DNA of 64,000 bases from Sphingomonas sp. So64.6b (GTDB lineage Bacteria; Pseudomonadota; Alphaproteobacteria; Sphingomonadales; Sphingomonadaceae), in the NCBI RefSeq assembly GCF_014171475.1, contig NZ_CP048817.1:248001-312000 (forward strand), in the 5' to 3' direction. Shown in pieces: positions 37,867 through 46,575 of the stretch. Numbering within the stretch: the stretch's first letter is position 1; each line of letters starts with the position of its first letter. The notes beneath the pieces were generated by a model. It was given only the letters and a program-made list of their open reading frames with translations, had not been told where the DNA came from and ran no database searches. The translations under genes were made by a program, and so were the position numbers.

Positions 37867-39321
37867 TCACGCCGCGTCCGCCGCCGCCGTGGTCCAGCCC
37901 AGGCCGGGTATCGTGATCGACCGCCGCCCCGACAAATCGGTGCGCGTGACCAGGATGTTGCGCCCCTCCATATAACTCATCACCCGCCGCGCCCGGCCAA
38001 GCGAGCTGGTGCCATAGGTCCGCGCGACCTCTTCGTCGCTTGGGCATGGCTCGCCCTCCTTCGCCGCGCGCGCGACCAGCAGGAACGCGCCGAGCATATC
38101 GTCGGGCAAGTCGTTGGCGGCGCGGATCACCTCGGCCCATTCCTCGTCGAGCCCGCCAAAGATCCCGGCCCGCGCCGCCGCCAGCCGCCGCGCGAACGCC
38201 GACGGCGTCAACGGCACGCGGTAAACCCCCGCCATCCGGCAGCGCACCTGAAAATCCTGGAACAGGACCGCGGCGGTGCGCGACGCGGCATCGGGATCGG
38301 CGACGATCGCGCGCATTACCTCGATGATCACCGCCTCGATATGCGCCGGATCTTCCGCAGGCTTGTCCGGGGCGGGATGGGCCTCCTCGGCATGCGAAAT
38401 CTGCTCGATCAGCTCCTCGGCCGGCGCGGGGCGCGGCGGGGGAGGGGGCGCGAGCGGCAACATGTCCTCCAGCCCCTCGAGCAGGAATTGTTTCATGTCC
38501 GCCGCCGGTGCGCTGGGCAGCGGGGTCAGCACCGGGCTGCTGCTCCGCGCGGAGGTGTCGACCGCGCCGATGCGGATTTCCACCGGCCGCCGCGACACCG
38601 CCGGCCCCAGCGCCAGGAACGTGCCACGCTGCAAATCGCGGATCGCCTCCGCCTGGCGCCGCTCCATGCCGAGCAGATCGGCCGCGCGCGCCATGTCGAT
38701 GTCGAGAAAGGTCCGACCCATCAGGAAATTCGACGCCTCGGCCGCGACATTCTTCGACAATTTCGCGAGGCGCTGCGTCGCGATGATCCCGGCCAGCCCG
38801 CGCTTGCGCCCGCGACACATCAGATTGGTCATCGCCGACAGCGATGCGCGCCGGATCTCCTCCGACACCTCGGCGCCAGCGGCCGGCGCGAAGATCTGCG
38901 CTTCGTCGACCACGACCAGCGCCGGATACCAGAACTCGCGCGGCGCATCGAACAGCCCGGACAGGAACGCGGCGGCGCAGCGCATCTGCCCCTCCATCTC
39001 CAGCCCTTCGAGACTCAGCACCACCGACGCGCGATGCTCGCGACAGCGCGCCGCGAACCGCGTCACTTCGCTGACCGAATAGGCCACCGCCTCGATCGCG
39101 GTATGCCCGTAGGGCCCGGCCAAAGTGGTGAAGTCGCCTTCGGGATCGATGATGATCTGCTGCACCTGCCCGGCGCTGCGCTCGAGCAGGCGGCGCAGCA
39201 GGTGCGACTTGCCCGACCCCGAATTGCCCTGCACGAGCAACCGCGTCGCGAGCAATTCTTCGAGATCGATCGGCACGCTCTTACCCGCGCCGTCGGTGCC
39301 CATGTCCACCTGAAACGTCAT
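37867..39321 (-). CDS. HerA-like DUF87 ATPase
   Basis: A 484-residue ATPase. Residues 1-250 form a HerA/DUF87-type RecA domain with Walker A LLVQGNSGSGKSHLLRRLL, IIIDPEGDF, Walker B YPALVVVDEAQIFAP, a sensor-like ATQRLAKLSKNVAAEASN, and an arginine-rich GRKRGL. A Pro-rich linker (LAPPPPPRPAPAEE) follows, then a helical domain with a helix-turn-helix-like end. HerA relatives translocate DNA in repair or defence, often with NurA, but no NurA neighbour is seen. It starts at ATG 39321. Confidence 0.83.
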   Translation of the reverse strand: MTFQVDMGTDGAGKSVPIDLEELLATRLLVQGNSGSGKSHLLRRLLERSAGQVQQIIIDPEGDFTTLAGPYGHTAIEAVAYSVSEVTRFAARCREHRASVVLSLEGLEMEGQMRCAAAFLSGLFDAPREFWYPALVVVDEAQIFAPAAGAEVSEEIRRASLSAMTNLMCRGRKRGLAGIIATQRLAKLSKNVAAEASNFLMGRTFLDIDMARAADLLGMERRQAEAIRDLQRGTFLALGPAVSRRPVEIRIGAVDTSARSSSPVLTPLPSAPAADMKQFLLEGLEDMLPLAPPPPPRPAPAEELIEQISHAEEAHPAPDKPAEDPAHIEAVIIEVMRAIVADPDAASRTAAVLFQDFQVRCRMAGVYRVPLTPSAFARRLAAARAGIFGGLDEEWAEVIRAANDLPDDMLGAFLLVARAAKEGEPCPSDEEVARTYGTSSLGRARRVMSYMEGRNILVTRTDLSGRRSITIPGLGWTTAAADAA

Positions 39322-39384
39322 GTGCGCGACATGGCCGATGCAGGGGCAGGGGAGCAAGAGGTAAGCGTCGGACGGCCTTCTAAA

Positions 39385-39509
39385 TTCCTCCCTCGCGCAG
39401 CGGGGGAGGGGGACCATTCGCCTCTTCCGGCGAATGGTGGAGGGGGCGCCCTCCACGAGCGCAGCGCCTGCGGCCCGGCCCCCTCGCTCCTCCCCGTGCC
39501 GGGGAGGAT
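39385..39509. repeat. Composite GC-rich palindromic intergenic element
   Basis: Three hairpins sit in tandem: CCTCCCTCGCGCAGCGGGGGAGGG; ACCATTCGCC-tcttcc-GGCGAATGGT (39413-39438, perfect 10-bp arms); and TCCTCCCCG-tgc-CGGGGAGGA (39488-39508, perfect 9-bp arms). Similar cores occur at 1955-1985 and 27560-27574, so it is likely a dispersed repeat family that also insulates transcription between the CitE-like and HerA-like genes. Confidence 0.65.
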
Positions 39510-40385
39510 TTAGGAAGAAACCATCTCCCACAACGCAATCACCGCCTCGGCCTCGGCGAGATGCAGCCGCTCCACCATCCGCCCCTCGACCCTGAGCGCC
39601 CCCTTGTCCGCATTCTCCGGCAGCCCAAACGCCGCCACCACAACCCGCGCCGCCGCCACCTCGGCCTCGCTCGGCGTAAACGCCCGATTGCACACCGCGA
39701 TCTGCTTCGGATGGATCAACGTCTTCCCATCGAACCCGAACGCCCTGGCCTGCCGGCACTGCGCCTCCAGCCCGGCCTCATCCTCGATAGAGTTATAGAC
39801 CCCGTCCAAAATCGTCAGCCCATGGGCCCGCGCCGCCGCCACCGACTGCGCCAGGAATCCCAGGAACGGCACCCGCGCCACATCCAGCGTCGCGCGCATT
39901 TCCTTGGCCAGGTCGTTGGTCCCCATCACCCACGCCGCCAGCCTTGTGGTCCGCGCCTGCGCCGCGATCTCCTCCAGCCGGAACATCGACCGCGCCGTCT
40001 CGATCATCGCCCACAGCCTGGTATGTCCGGGCGCGGCGGCGATCGCCGCATCATAGGCCGCGACCTCCGCCCCATCATTGACCTTTGGCACCAGGATCGC
40101 ATCCGGCCCGGCAAGCGCCAGCGCGGTCAGGTCGTCCCGCCCCCATGGCGTATCGATCCCGTTCGCCCGCACGATTAGCGCGCGCTGGCCAAACCCGCCC
40201 TCACGCACCACCGCCACCGCAGTCTCGCGCGCGGCGACTTTGGCCTCGGGCGCCACCGCATCCTCCAGGTCGAGCACCACCGCATCACACGGCAATTCCC
40301 GCGCCTTCTCGATCGCGCGCAGATTGGAGGCGGGCATATACAACAGGCTGCGCAAGGGGCGGGGGCGGGGATGGGGCTGGGTCAT
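39510..40385 (-). CDS. CitE-like HpcH/HpaI aldolase (CoA ester lyase)
   Basis: A 291-residue TIM-barrel lyase with SLLYMPASNLRAIEKARELPCDAVVLDLEDAVAPEAK, the metal-binding glutamate in AMIETARSMFRLEEI, and GFDGKTLIHPKQI near the C-terminus. These features match the CitE/Mcl subgroup acting on (S)-citramalyl-CoA, malyl-CoA or similar CoA thioesters. No partner citrate lyase subunits are near, so it is a stand-alone lyase. Substrate not resolved. Confidence 0.86.
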   Translation of the reverse strand: MTQPHPRPRPLRSLLYMPASNLRAIEKARELPCDAVVLDLEDAVAPEAKVAARETAVAVVREGGFGQRALIVRANGIDTPWGRDDLTALALAGPDAILVPKVNDGAEVAAYDAAIAAAPGHTRLWAMIETARSMFRLEEIAAQARTTRLAAWVMGTNDLAKEMRATLDVARVPFLGFLAQSVAAARAHGLTILDGVYNSIEDEAGLEAQCRQARAFGFDGKTLIHPKQIAVCNRAFTPSEAEVAAARVVVAAFGLPENADKGALRVEGRMVERLHLAEAEAVIALWEMVSS

Positions 40386-40696
40386 AGGGGCCTTAATACC
40401 GCTAAAACCGGCTTGGTCGATCCGCTACAACCCCCACCACCGTTCGTTTCGAGCGTAGTCGAGAAACAGGCAACAGGCGCTGCGCACGGTTTCTCGATCT
40501 CTCGACTTTGCTCGATAGAACCTTCGCTCGAAACGAATGGCAGAGGCAGGCGCCCGCCAGCCCCCAAAACGCAACACCTCCGCGTCCTCCGCGCCAAACC
40601 TCGCCCCGAAACCACCGCCATCATCACGAACCCAATCACTGGACGCCACCCCGATCCCGGTCCTACCATCCGCACAGCACAAAAAGGCAAAAGCCC
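40386..40696. repeat. Non-coding region with a TCGAGCGTAGTCGAGAAAC inverted repeat
   Basis: No gene was seen between the CitE-like lyase and the carotenoid oxygenase. The stretch 40436-40540 carries CGTTCGTTTCGAGCGTAGTCGAGAAAC-like arms facing GTTTCTCGATCTCTCGACTTTGCTCG..CGAAACGAATGG, a second long imperfect inverted repeat family related in layout to the one at 23961. Confidence 0.6.
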
Positions 40697-42151
40697 ATGC
40701 AGATCAGCCGCCTCGACCCCGTCATCGCGACGCTGCAACCAAGCAACCACCCCTATCTCAACGGCGCCTGGACCCCGCAGCATGAGGAGGTCACCGCCAC
40801 CGACCTGCACGTGATCGAGGGCGAAATCCCCACCGATCTCGACGGCATCTACCTGCGCAACACCGAAAACCAGCTGCATCAGCCGCTCGGTCGCTACCAC
40901 CCGTTCGACGGCGACGGCATGATTCATCAGATCGATTTCCGCGCCGGCACGGCCAGCTACCGCAACCGCTGGGTCCGCACCCGCTGCTTCGCGGCGGAGC
41001 AGGAGGCGGTCGGCTCGCTCTGGGGCGGCCTTGCCGATCGCGCCGGCACCTCGAAACGCCCCGGCTTCGGCGCGCACGGCTCACTCAAGGACAGCTCCAG
41101 CACCGACATCACCGTCCATGCCGGAAAGGCGATCTCGACCTTTTACCAATGCGGCGAAGGGTACATGCTCGACCCCGAAACGCTGGAGCCACTCGGTCTC
41201 GCCCCCTGGGTCCCGCTCGACGGCATCTCCGCCCACCCGAAGGTCGATGATCGCACCGGCGAACTGATGTTCTTCAACTATTCGAAACACGCGCCCTACA
41301 TGCATTACGGCGTGGTCGACCGCGCGGGGAAACTGACCGACTACATCCCCGTGGCGCTGCCCGGCCCGCGCCTGCCGCACGACATGACGTTCAGCGAACA
41401 CTGGTCGATCGTCAACGACCTGCCCGTCTTCTGGGATGCGGAGCTGTTGAAGCGCGACATCCACGCCGCCCGCCTGCACGACGGCGTGCCCGCCCGCTTC
41501 GCGCTGATCCCGCGCCACGGCACCCCGGAGGAAATCCGCTGGTTCGAGGCTACCCCGACCTACATCCTCCACTTCCTCAACGCCTATGAGGATGGCGACG
41601 AAGTGGTGATGGATGGCTATTTTCAGGAAAACCCGACGCCCGCGCCGCTGGAGAATGCCGACGGCTATGGCCACCTCATGGCCTATGTCGACGAACACAG
41701 CTTCCGCTCGAAACTGCACCGTTGGCGCTTCAACCTGGCCGACGGCACCACGAAGGAGGAACGGCTCGACGACCGCGTGCTCGAATTCGGCATGATCAAC
41801 CAACGCGTCGCCGGCCGGCGTCATCGTTATATCTACAGCAGCACCTCGAAACCCGGCTGGTTCCTGTTCAACGGTTTCGTCAAACACGACCTCGACACCG
41901 GCGAGTCATGGGAAGTGACGCTGGACGAAGGCCGCTACGCCAGCGAAGCCCCGTTCGCGCCAAGGGCGCGCGCGGTGGATGAGGATGACGGCTATCTGGT
42001 GAGCTTCGTCACCGATGAGGCGAGAGGCACGTCGGAGTGCATCCTGATCGACTGCAAGCGCTTCAACGATGGGCCGGTGTGTCGGATCGCGCTGCCGCAT
42101 AAGATTTCCAGCGGGACGCATGCGTGTTGGGCGGAGCGGGGAATTGAGTAA
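40697..42151 (+). CDS. Carotenoid cleavage oxygenase (RPE65/lignostilbene dioxygenase family)
   Basis: A 484-residue seven-bladed propeller enzyme. It carries iron-ligand histidines in GISAHPKVD, LPHDMTFSEHW, ILHFLNAYEDGDE and the terminal SSGTHACW. GIYLRNTENQLHQPLGRYHPFDGDGMIHQIDF and PTDLDG are standard N-terminal family text. It may cleave carotenoids or lignin-derived stilbenes by oxygenation, both common in sphingomonads. The ATG at 40697 is preferred over an in-frame extension that encodes Pro/Arg-rich non-protein-like text. Confidence 0.88.
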   Translation: MQISRLDPVIATLQPSNHPYLNGAWTPQHEEVTATDLHVIEGEIPTDLDGIYLRNTENQLHQPLGRYHPFDGDGMIHQIDFRAGTASYRNRWVRTRCFAAEQEAVGSLWGGLADRAGTSKRPGFGAHGSLKDSSSTDITVHAGKAISTFYQCGEGYMLDPETLEPLGLAPWVPLDGISAHPKVDDRTGELMFFNYSKHAPYMHYGVVDRAGKLTDYIPVALPGPRLPHDMTFSEHWSIVNDLPVFWDAELLKRDIHAARLHDGVPARFALIPRHGTPEEIRWFEATPTYILHFLNAYEDGDEVVMDGYFQENPTPAPLENADGYGHLMAYVDEHSFRSKLHRWRFNLADGTTKEERLDDRVLEFGMINQRVAGRRHRYIYSSTSKPGWFLFNGFVKHDLDTGESWEVTLDEGRYASEAPFAPRARAVDEDDGYLVSFVTDEARGTSECILIDCKRFNDGPVCRIALPHKISSGTHACWAERGIE

Positions 42152-42307
42152 CAGAGCGCTGCCCTGTGAACGATTTGGCTGCACATCAGGATTGCCCTCA
42201 TATTTGAACATTGCGTGCTTAGCCGATATGGCAAGGCGGGGCGTCGAATGGGGCCGTATCATTTTTTCGTAGGGTAGCTTTTTTGATGCGCTGCCAAGGG
42301 GAACAGT

Positions 42308-43435
42308 ATGGAAATGGGCGACATTCCGCTCAAGCAGGCGTGTCGGGTGCCTGTCGAGTGGCTACAATTCGATCCTATCAATCCCCGGTTCACGCCGGAC
42401 GCTGACGTCGATGGCGGCAGCGACGTCGCTGTTATACGCTTTCTGAACAGGCACGCCGACCTCGGCGAACTGCTTCAATCGATTGCGAACAGCGGCTATG
42501 TTGACATCGAACCGTTGATCGTTCTGATTGATGGCGGGAAGCTCATTGTTCTCGAAGGCAATCGGCGGCTGGCCGCATTGAAGCTTTTTCTTGCGCCCGA
42601 ATTGGCAGGGCAAGCCGACGTATCTCTTCCGCACGTAGATGCTGCAAAGTTGGCGGTGATGGGGCAGGTAACGGTTTATCGTGTCGCTAATCGCGATGAA
42701 GCGCGCGACTTCATTGGGTTCAAGCATATCAACGGTCCTCACCGTTGGGATAGTTTGGCCAAGGGGCAGTTCGCTGCCAATTGGTTCAAGGCCGAGCGTG
42801 AGAATGGACTATCTCTCGCCGACATCGCGGCACGTATGGGAGACCGGCACGATACGATACAGCGCATGGTCGCGGGCGTTTATGTGCTGGAGCAGGCAAC
42901 ATCTGCGGGGTTATTCGAAGTTGAGGATCGGTATCCCGGCAGGCCGTTCTCCTTCTCGCATTTGTACACCGCTCTGACCCGCCCCGGATACCGGCAGTTT
43001 CTCGGCCTCAATGAAAGCTGGCGGGCCGAAGACCCCGTTCCGAACCCCGTACCAGAAGAAAAATTACCACAATTAAAACAGGTAATGGTTTGGCTGTACG
43101 GGTCCAAGCTCGATGAAGTTCGGCCTGTCGTCACTTCCCAAAATCCGCACGTTAAGCAACTCGCGGAGGTTCTAGCAAAACCAAAAGCACGCGCCATTAT
43201 GATGGCAACCAATAACTTGAACGTCGCATATCAGGAGGTGGATACCGAAGTTGCGCAGTTCGAGCGGTCCCTCGTAGAGGCGCACCAAGCAGTTGAACAG
43301 GTGCTAAAGAAGGTCAGTTCTTACGACGGAACGGATGAAAGTCTCTATCAGATCGCAAATGAGATGCAGAAAAATACAAAAAATATTTATCTCATTATGG
43401 ATGTGGCGTATAATGACGCCAAGACCAATCTGTGA
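42308..43435 (+). CDS. ParB/Srx-like domain protein, first gene of an AT-richer cassette
   Basis: A 375-residue protein. Its N-terminal part (PVEWLQFDPINPRF, ...EPLIVLIDGGKLIVLEGNRRLAALKLF) is a ParB-N/sulfiredoxin-like nuclease or NTP-binding domain with the GNRRLAALK motif. A helical middle (LSLADIAARMGDRHDTIQRMVAGVYVL) looks like an HTH, and the tail is helical (about 300-375). Codon use and GC differ from neighbours, and Lys/Asn content is higher. It overlaps the next gene by GTGA. Not a chromosome-partition ParB in context; role in DNA targeting is inferred. Confidence 0.78.
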   Translation: MEMGDIPLKQACRVPVEWLQFDPINPRFTPDADVDGGSDVAVIRFLNRHADLGELLQSIANSGYVDIEPLIVLIDGGKLIVLEGNRRLAALKLFLAPELAGQADVSLPHVDAAKLAVMGQVTVYRVANRDEARDFIGFKHINGPHRWDSLAKGQFAANWFKAERENGLSLADIAARMGDRHDTIQRMVAGVYVLEQATSAGLFEVEDRYPGRPFSFSHLYTALTRPGYRQFLGLNESWRAEDPVPNPVPEEKLPQLKQVMVWLYGSKLDEVRPVVTSQNPHVKQLAEVLAKPKARAIMMATNNLNVAYQEVDTEVAQFERSLVEAHQAVEQVLKKVSSYDGTDESLYQIANEMQKNTKNIYLIMDVAYNDAKTNL

Positions 43436-44427
43436 GCCTAGACAACAGGCTTTCAAGCCCCAACGTAGATATGTCGAATCGTATTCAGGCCGATTGGCTT
43501 GAACTTGTCGCGTATTATTCTGATTACGGTGTGGCGGCGCTTGACGTTCTCATTTCACAACTTGAAATGGAAGCGGATCGAGAGAATGAAGATACGTCGG
43601 AAGATGACGAGTTCGTCGAGGACACCAAGCTTGGTGTAATCGGCGAGGTAGAGCGTCGAGCGCAGATTTTGGGTCAGGCGTACCCTTTTGCGATGAGCGC
43701 AGACGGTGCGCAACTGCGAATGGTTTTCGATGGGAGTGTGGGGCAAGCGATATACCTGTTCTCGCTAATCATGGCTCACGCACGCGGTAGCGCCCTAGTC
43801 ACTGAAGACTTGCAGCCATCGGCAGCGACCCTCGTTACGGCGCGAGACGTTTTTCAAATCTGCGCGACATTAGGCGCTGCGGGACGGACTGGTGGCCCCG
43901 CATTTTCCGTTGGCTGGCCGCGAGCGGACAAAACCGGCTTTCTCGAAAAGTTGAAAGAGATTTGGGCGCAGTTCGGCGACGGCTTGCCGCATGACGTTGC
44001 ACCGGACCACGCACCTGAGTCTGTCAAAGATGCAGGGATTGACGTTTTGTCGTGGTTTCCGGAGGCTGACGGACAGCCGGGTCATGGCTTTGTGCTAGGT
44101 CAAGTTGCTTCAGGGGCAAACTGGAAGGACAAGAGCATAAGGCCGGACATTGAACAATTCATGGCTCTATGGTTTCAAACGCAACCCGTAAGTCATCCCC
44201 ACCCAATAATGTTCATCCCGTTTTTACTTGATCCTTATCTTATGTTAAATCAAACTCCCCGGCACGGTTACATACTGGATCGCGGTCGCTTGCCGGCATA
44301 TGCGGCAAAAGCGTTTGATGTCGTCGCGGCAGGCGTTGGGCCGGTCGAGCGATTGGATGAGGCAGTGCGCATCCAGAATTGGCTTCGCGATCAGCGTGCA
44401 GAGTTGGTGCAACGGTGGGCGGCATGA
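43432..44427 (+). CDS. Unknown protein in ParB-methyltransferase cassette, possible nuclease
   Basis: A 331-residue protein from GTG 43432 (ATG 43471 is also possible). It has an acidic stretch (NEDTSEDDEFVEDT, about 52-65), then a region reading DVAPDHAPESVKDAGIDVLSWFPEADGQPGHGFVLGQVASGANWKDK (about 188-234). The D-x3-D..Q-V-A-x-G-x-N-W layout resembles the core of divergent PD-(D/E)XK nucleases, although the expected catalytic lysine position is Ala. It overlaps both neighbours by 4 bp. Being between a ParB-like gene and a DNA methyltransferase, it is the likely effector. Function is not established. Confidence 0.7.
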   Translation: MSLDNRLSSPNVDMSNRIQADWLELVAYYSDYGVAALDVLISQLEMEADRENEDTSEDDEFVEDTKLGVIGEVERRAQILGQAYPFAMSADGAQLRMVFDGSVGQAIYLFSLIMAHARGSALVTEDLQPSAATLVTARDVFQICATLGAAGRTGGPAFSVGWPRADKTGFLEKLKEIWAQFGDGLPHDVAPDHAPESVKDAGIDVLSWFPEADGQPGHGFVLGQVASGANWKDKSIRPDIEQFMALWFQTQPVSHPHPIMFIPFLLDPYLMLNQTPRHGYILDRGRLPAYAAKAFDVVAAGVGPVERLDEAVRIQNWLRDQRAELVQRWAA

Positions 44428-45506
44428 GGCATCGGCTCCACGCGCTTTGTCCATATTTTGCAATGTTTCCCGAGACTTTCGTGCAGAAGCACCTCGCGTG
44501 GTCGAAGCCGGGAGAACTCGTATTTGACCCTTTTAGTGGGCGAGGAACCACTGTTTTCGAGGCAGTGCTTAATGATCGCCGGGCCGCAGCCTGTGACACC
44601 AACCCCGTCGCGGCCTGTGTCTCTCGAGCGAAAGTCAACGCCCCTCCGATTGACGCTTTGTTGGCGCGATTGAACGAACTTCAGCGCCTGCCAATTGCCC
44701 ACTACGAGAAAGTCGATAAAACGGACTTTTTCTTGCTATGCTTTCATGAGGAAACTTACGACGAATTAATGCACCTTCGTGTCAATCTCGACTGGCAAAA
44801 TGACCCGGTAGATTGTTTTCTGGCAGCAGCTTCTTTGGGCCTCCTTCACGGGGAAAGCCATCGTAGCCCTCGTTACTTTAGCAACAGGATGCCGAGAACA
44901 ATCAGCACAAAGCCCGATTATTCGGTTAGATGGTGGACGAAAAATAACTGCCTCCCGCCGCGACGCGATGTGTTTGAGCTCTTGCGCACGGAAATTGACT
45001 ATCGCTACGTTACGCCACCACCATCCAACTCTGGACGAGTGCTGCACATAGACGCTCGTGAAGCATCTGCGCAGTTTCCCGAATATAAAGGAGAGGTTGC
45101 GCTTGTAATAACTTCGCCGCCCTATCTCGACACGACCAATTTTGCGGAAGACCAGTGGCTACGTCTTTGGTTTTTGGGCGGCGCAGAGCGCCCAAACTCG
45201 TCACTTGGCGTTGATGACCGCTATATCCGGCGCGAAGAATATTGGGGGTTTTTACGGGAGGTATGGGCCGGAATGGCGGATATGATGCGCAGCGAAGCTC
45301 GTGTGATTGTTCGAATGGGCGGAAGCAAACTTAACTATGACGAAACCACGGAAGGGTTGGAGAAATCGCTATTGCTCGGGCTGGGTAAAAAGGTTTCTCT
45401 TGTTGAAAAACGCGTTTCTGACATCACTGGCGGTCAGCTTAGATCCTTTCGTCCAAATGCTGCCGGAACAAAAGTGGAGTACGATTATCATTTTGCGATA
45501 AGCTAG
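44424..45506 (+). CDS. DNA methyltransferase (N4/N6-amino type) of the cassette
   Basis: About 360 residues from the ATG at 44424, which gives an ATGA overlap with the preceding stop. Motif I is DPFSGRGTTVFEAVL (about 35-49) and the catalytic motif IV is TSPPY (230-234), followed by LDTTNFAEDQWLRLWF. Motif I before IV with a ~180-residue spacer that can hold target recognition fits an alpha-like order. SPPY suggests amino methylation of cytosine or adenine. The AT-richer composition matches its two partners, so it may protect host DNA in a restriction-like cassette. Confidence 0.85.
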   Translation: MRHRLHALCPYFAMFPETFVQKHLAWSKPGELVFDPFSGRGTTVFEAVLNDRRAAACDTNPVAACVSRAKVNAPPIDALLARLNELQRLPIAHYEKVDKTDFFLLCFHEETYDELMHLRVNLDWQNDPVDCFLAAASLGLLHGESHRSPRYFSNRMPRTISTKPDYSVRWWTKNNCLPPRRDVFELLRTEIDYRYVTPPPSNSGRVLHIDAREASAQFPEYKGEVALVITSPPYLDTTNFAEDQWLRLWFLGGAERPNSSLGVDDRYIRREEYWGFLREVWAGMADMMRSEARVIVRMGGSKLNYDETTEGLEKSLLLGLGKKVSLVEKRVSDITGGQLRSFRPNAAGTKVEYDYHFAIS

Positions 45507-45867
45507 ACGAGTCAAGGCAAAGTCATACGTGACTCTGCGCATGTGACCTAAGGAGAGGGAACGGCAAGCGTGCCATACGGGGCCACGTGACCACTACTTT
45601 ACTATCTTACGAGTTCTATTACTCGGAATTATTGTGACAGGCTACTCAATCTCTAAAATCAATCCCCATTTTCTTTCGACTACCGGAAAACTGCAATTAT
45701 CGGCAGTGACGCGTTTATTATGATATCCGCTTCGACGGGCACCCCTAATCTCAGTCTATATTAATGCACCATCTCCGAGTATCCTCGCAGGCCGCCACAA
45801 ACCACTACGGTCGAACCTCACCCTCATCCATGCTACGGCACACCCGAAACGATCGGAGCGCATATCA
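45507..45867. other. AT-richer non-coding stretch after the cassette
   Basis: No gene, tRNA or clear hairpin was seen. Composition stays lower in GC than the flanks until about 45770, marking the probable right end of the transferred segment. No integrase, direct repeat or tRNA border was recognised. Confidence 0.5.
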
Positions 45868-46530
45868 ATGCGGGTTCTCACCATCGCCGCCGCCATTCTC
45901 CTGTCCGTCCCCATTCCCGCCGCCGCGCAACGCGCCCCGGCCTCGCGTCTCACCGACGCGCAACTCAATGACTCGCTCGAACTGGGGCAGGAGATCGAAA
46001 GCCGCGTCGATGGCGACCTGAACGGCGACGGGCTGATCGACACGGCCTATGTCGCGGGCAGCCCGGACGCGCGCACCGTGACGGTGCTGATCGCGCAACG
46101 CCCCGGCGCGAAGACGCCCTTTCGGTCGATCGGCGACCTGAAGCTCGAACCGTCGCCGCTCGGCCCGGCCACGGTGTCGATCGCCAAAGGCGTGCTCAAG
46201 GTCGAGGATCTGACCGGCGGCGGCACCGCGATTTCCGCCATCTATCGCTTTCGTATCGATCCGGGGCAGGGGAAAGGGCAGGGGCGCATGCGGCTGATCG
46301 GGCTCGACGCGACGCTCTACAGCCGCACCTACGCCCATGACGGTTATGAGATGAGCTGGAACCTGCTGACCAGCGACATCGTGACGCGCGACCTGCGCCT
46401 CAACAAGGGCGGCGGCGATGCGGCCTATGACAAGGTCTTCGAACATCGCTCCAGGCGGCCGAGCAAGCCGCTCTATATGGAGGATACCCCCGACCCCGAA
46501 ATGATCATGGTCGATCTGCGCAAGCGCTAG
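45868..46530 (+). CDS. Secreted protein with EF-hand/VCBS-like repeat
   Basis: A 220-residue protein with signal peptide LLSVPIPAAAQ. The stretch DGDLNGDGLIDTAYVAGSPDARTVTVLIAQ (about 48-77) looks like a calcium-binding D-x-D-x-D-G loop in a beta-propeller or VCBS-like blade. The rest (IGDLKLEPSPLGPATVSIAKGVLKVEDLTGGGTAISAIYRFRID) is consistent with a beta-rich periplasmic protein. No family named with confidence. Confidence 0.7.
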   Translation: MRVLTIAAAILLSVPIPAAAQRAPASRLTDAQLNDSLELGQEIESRVDGDLNGDGLIDTAYVAGSPDARTVTVLIAQRPGAKTPFRSIGDLKLEPSPLGPATVSIAKGVLKVEDLTGGGTAISAIYRFRIDPGQGKGQGRMRLIGLDATLYSRTYAHDGYEMSWNLLTSDIVTRDLRLNKGGGDAAYDKVFEHRSRRPSKPLYMEDTPDPEMIMVDLRKR

Positions 46531-46575
46531 GTTTGGATCCTAAGTCAGGCGGTGCTTGATCAATCGCCTCGCGCC

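Noticed and set aside
37702..39513. Plus-strand 603-codon frame opposite the HerA-like ATPase
   Set aside because: Shadow frame; the minus-strand gene has intact Walker motifs.
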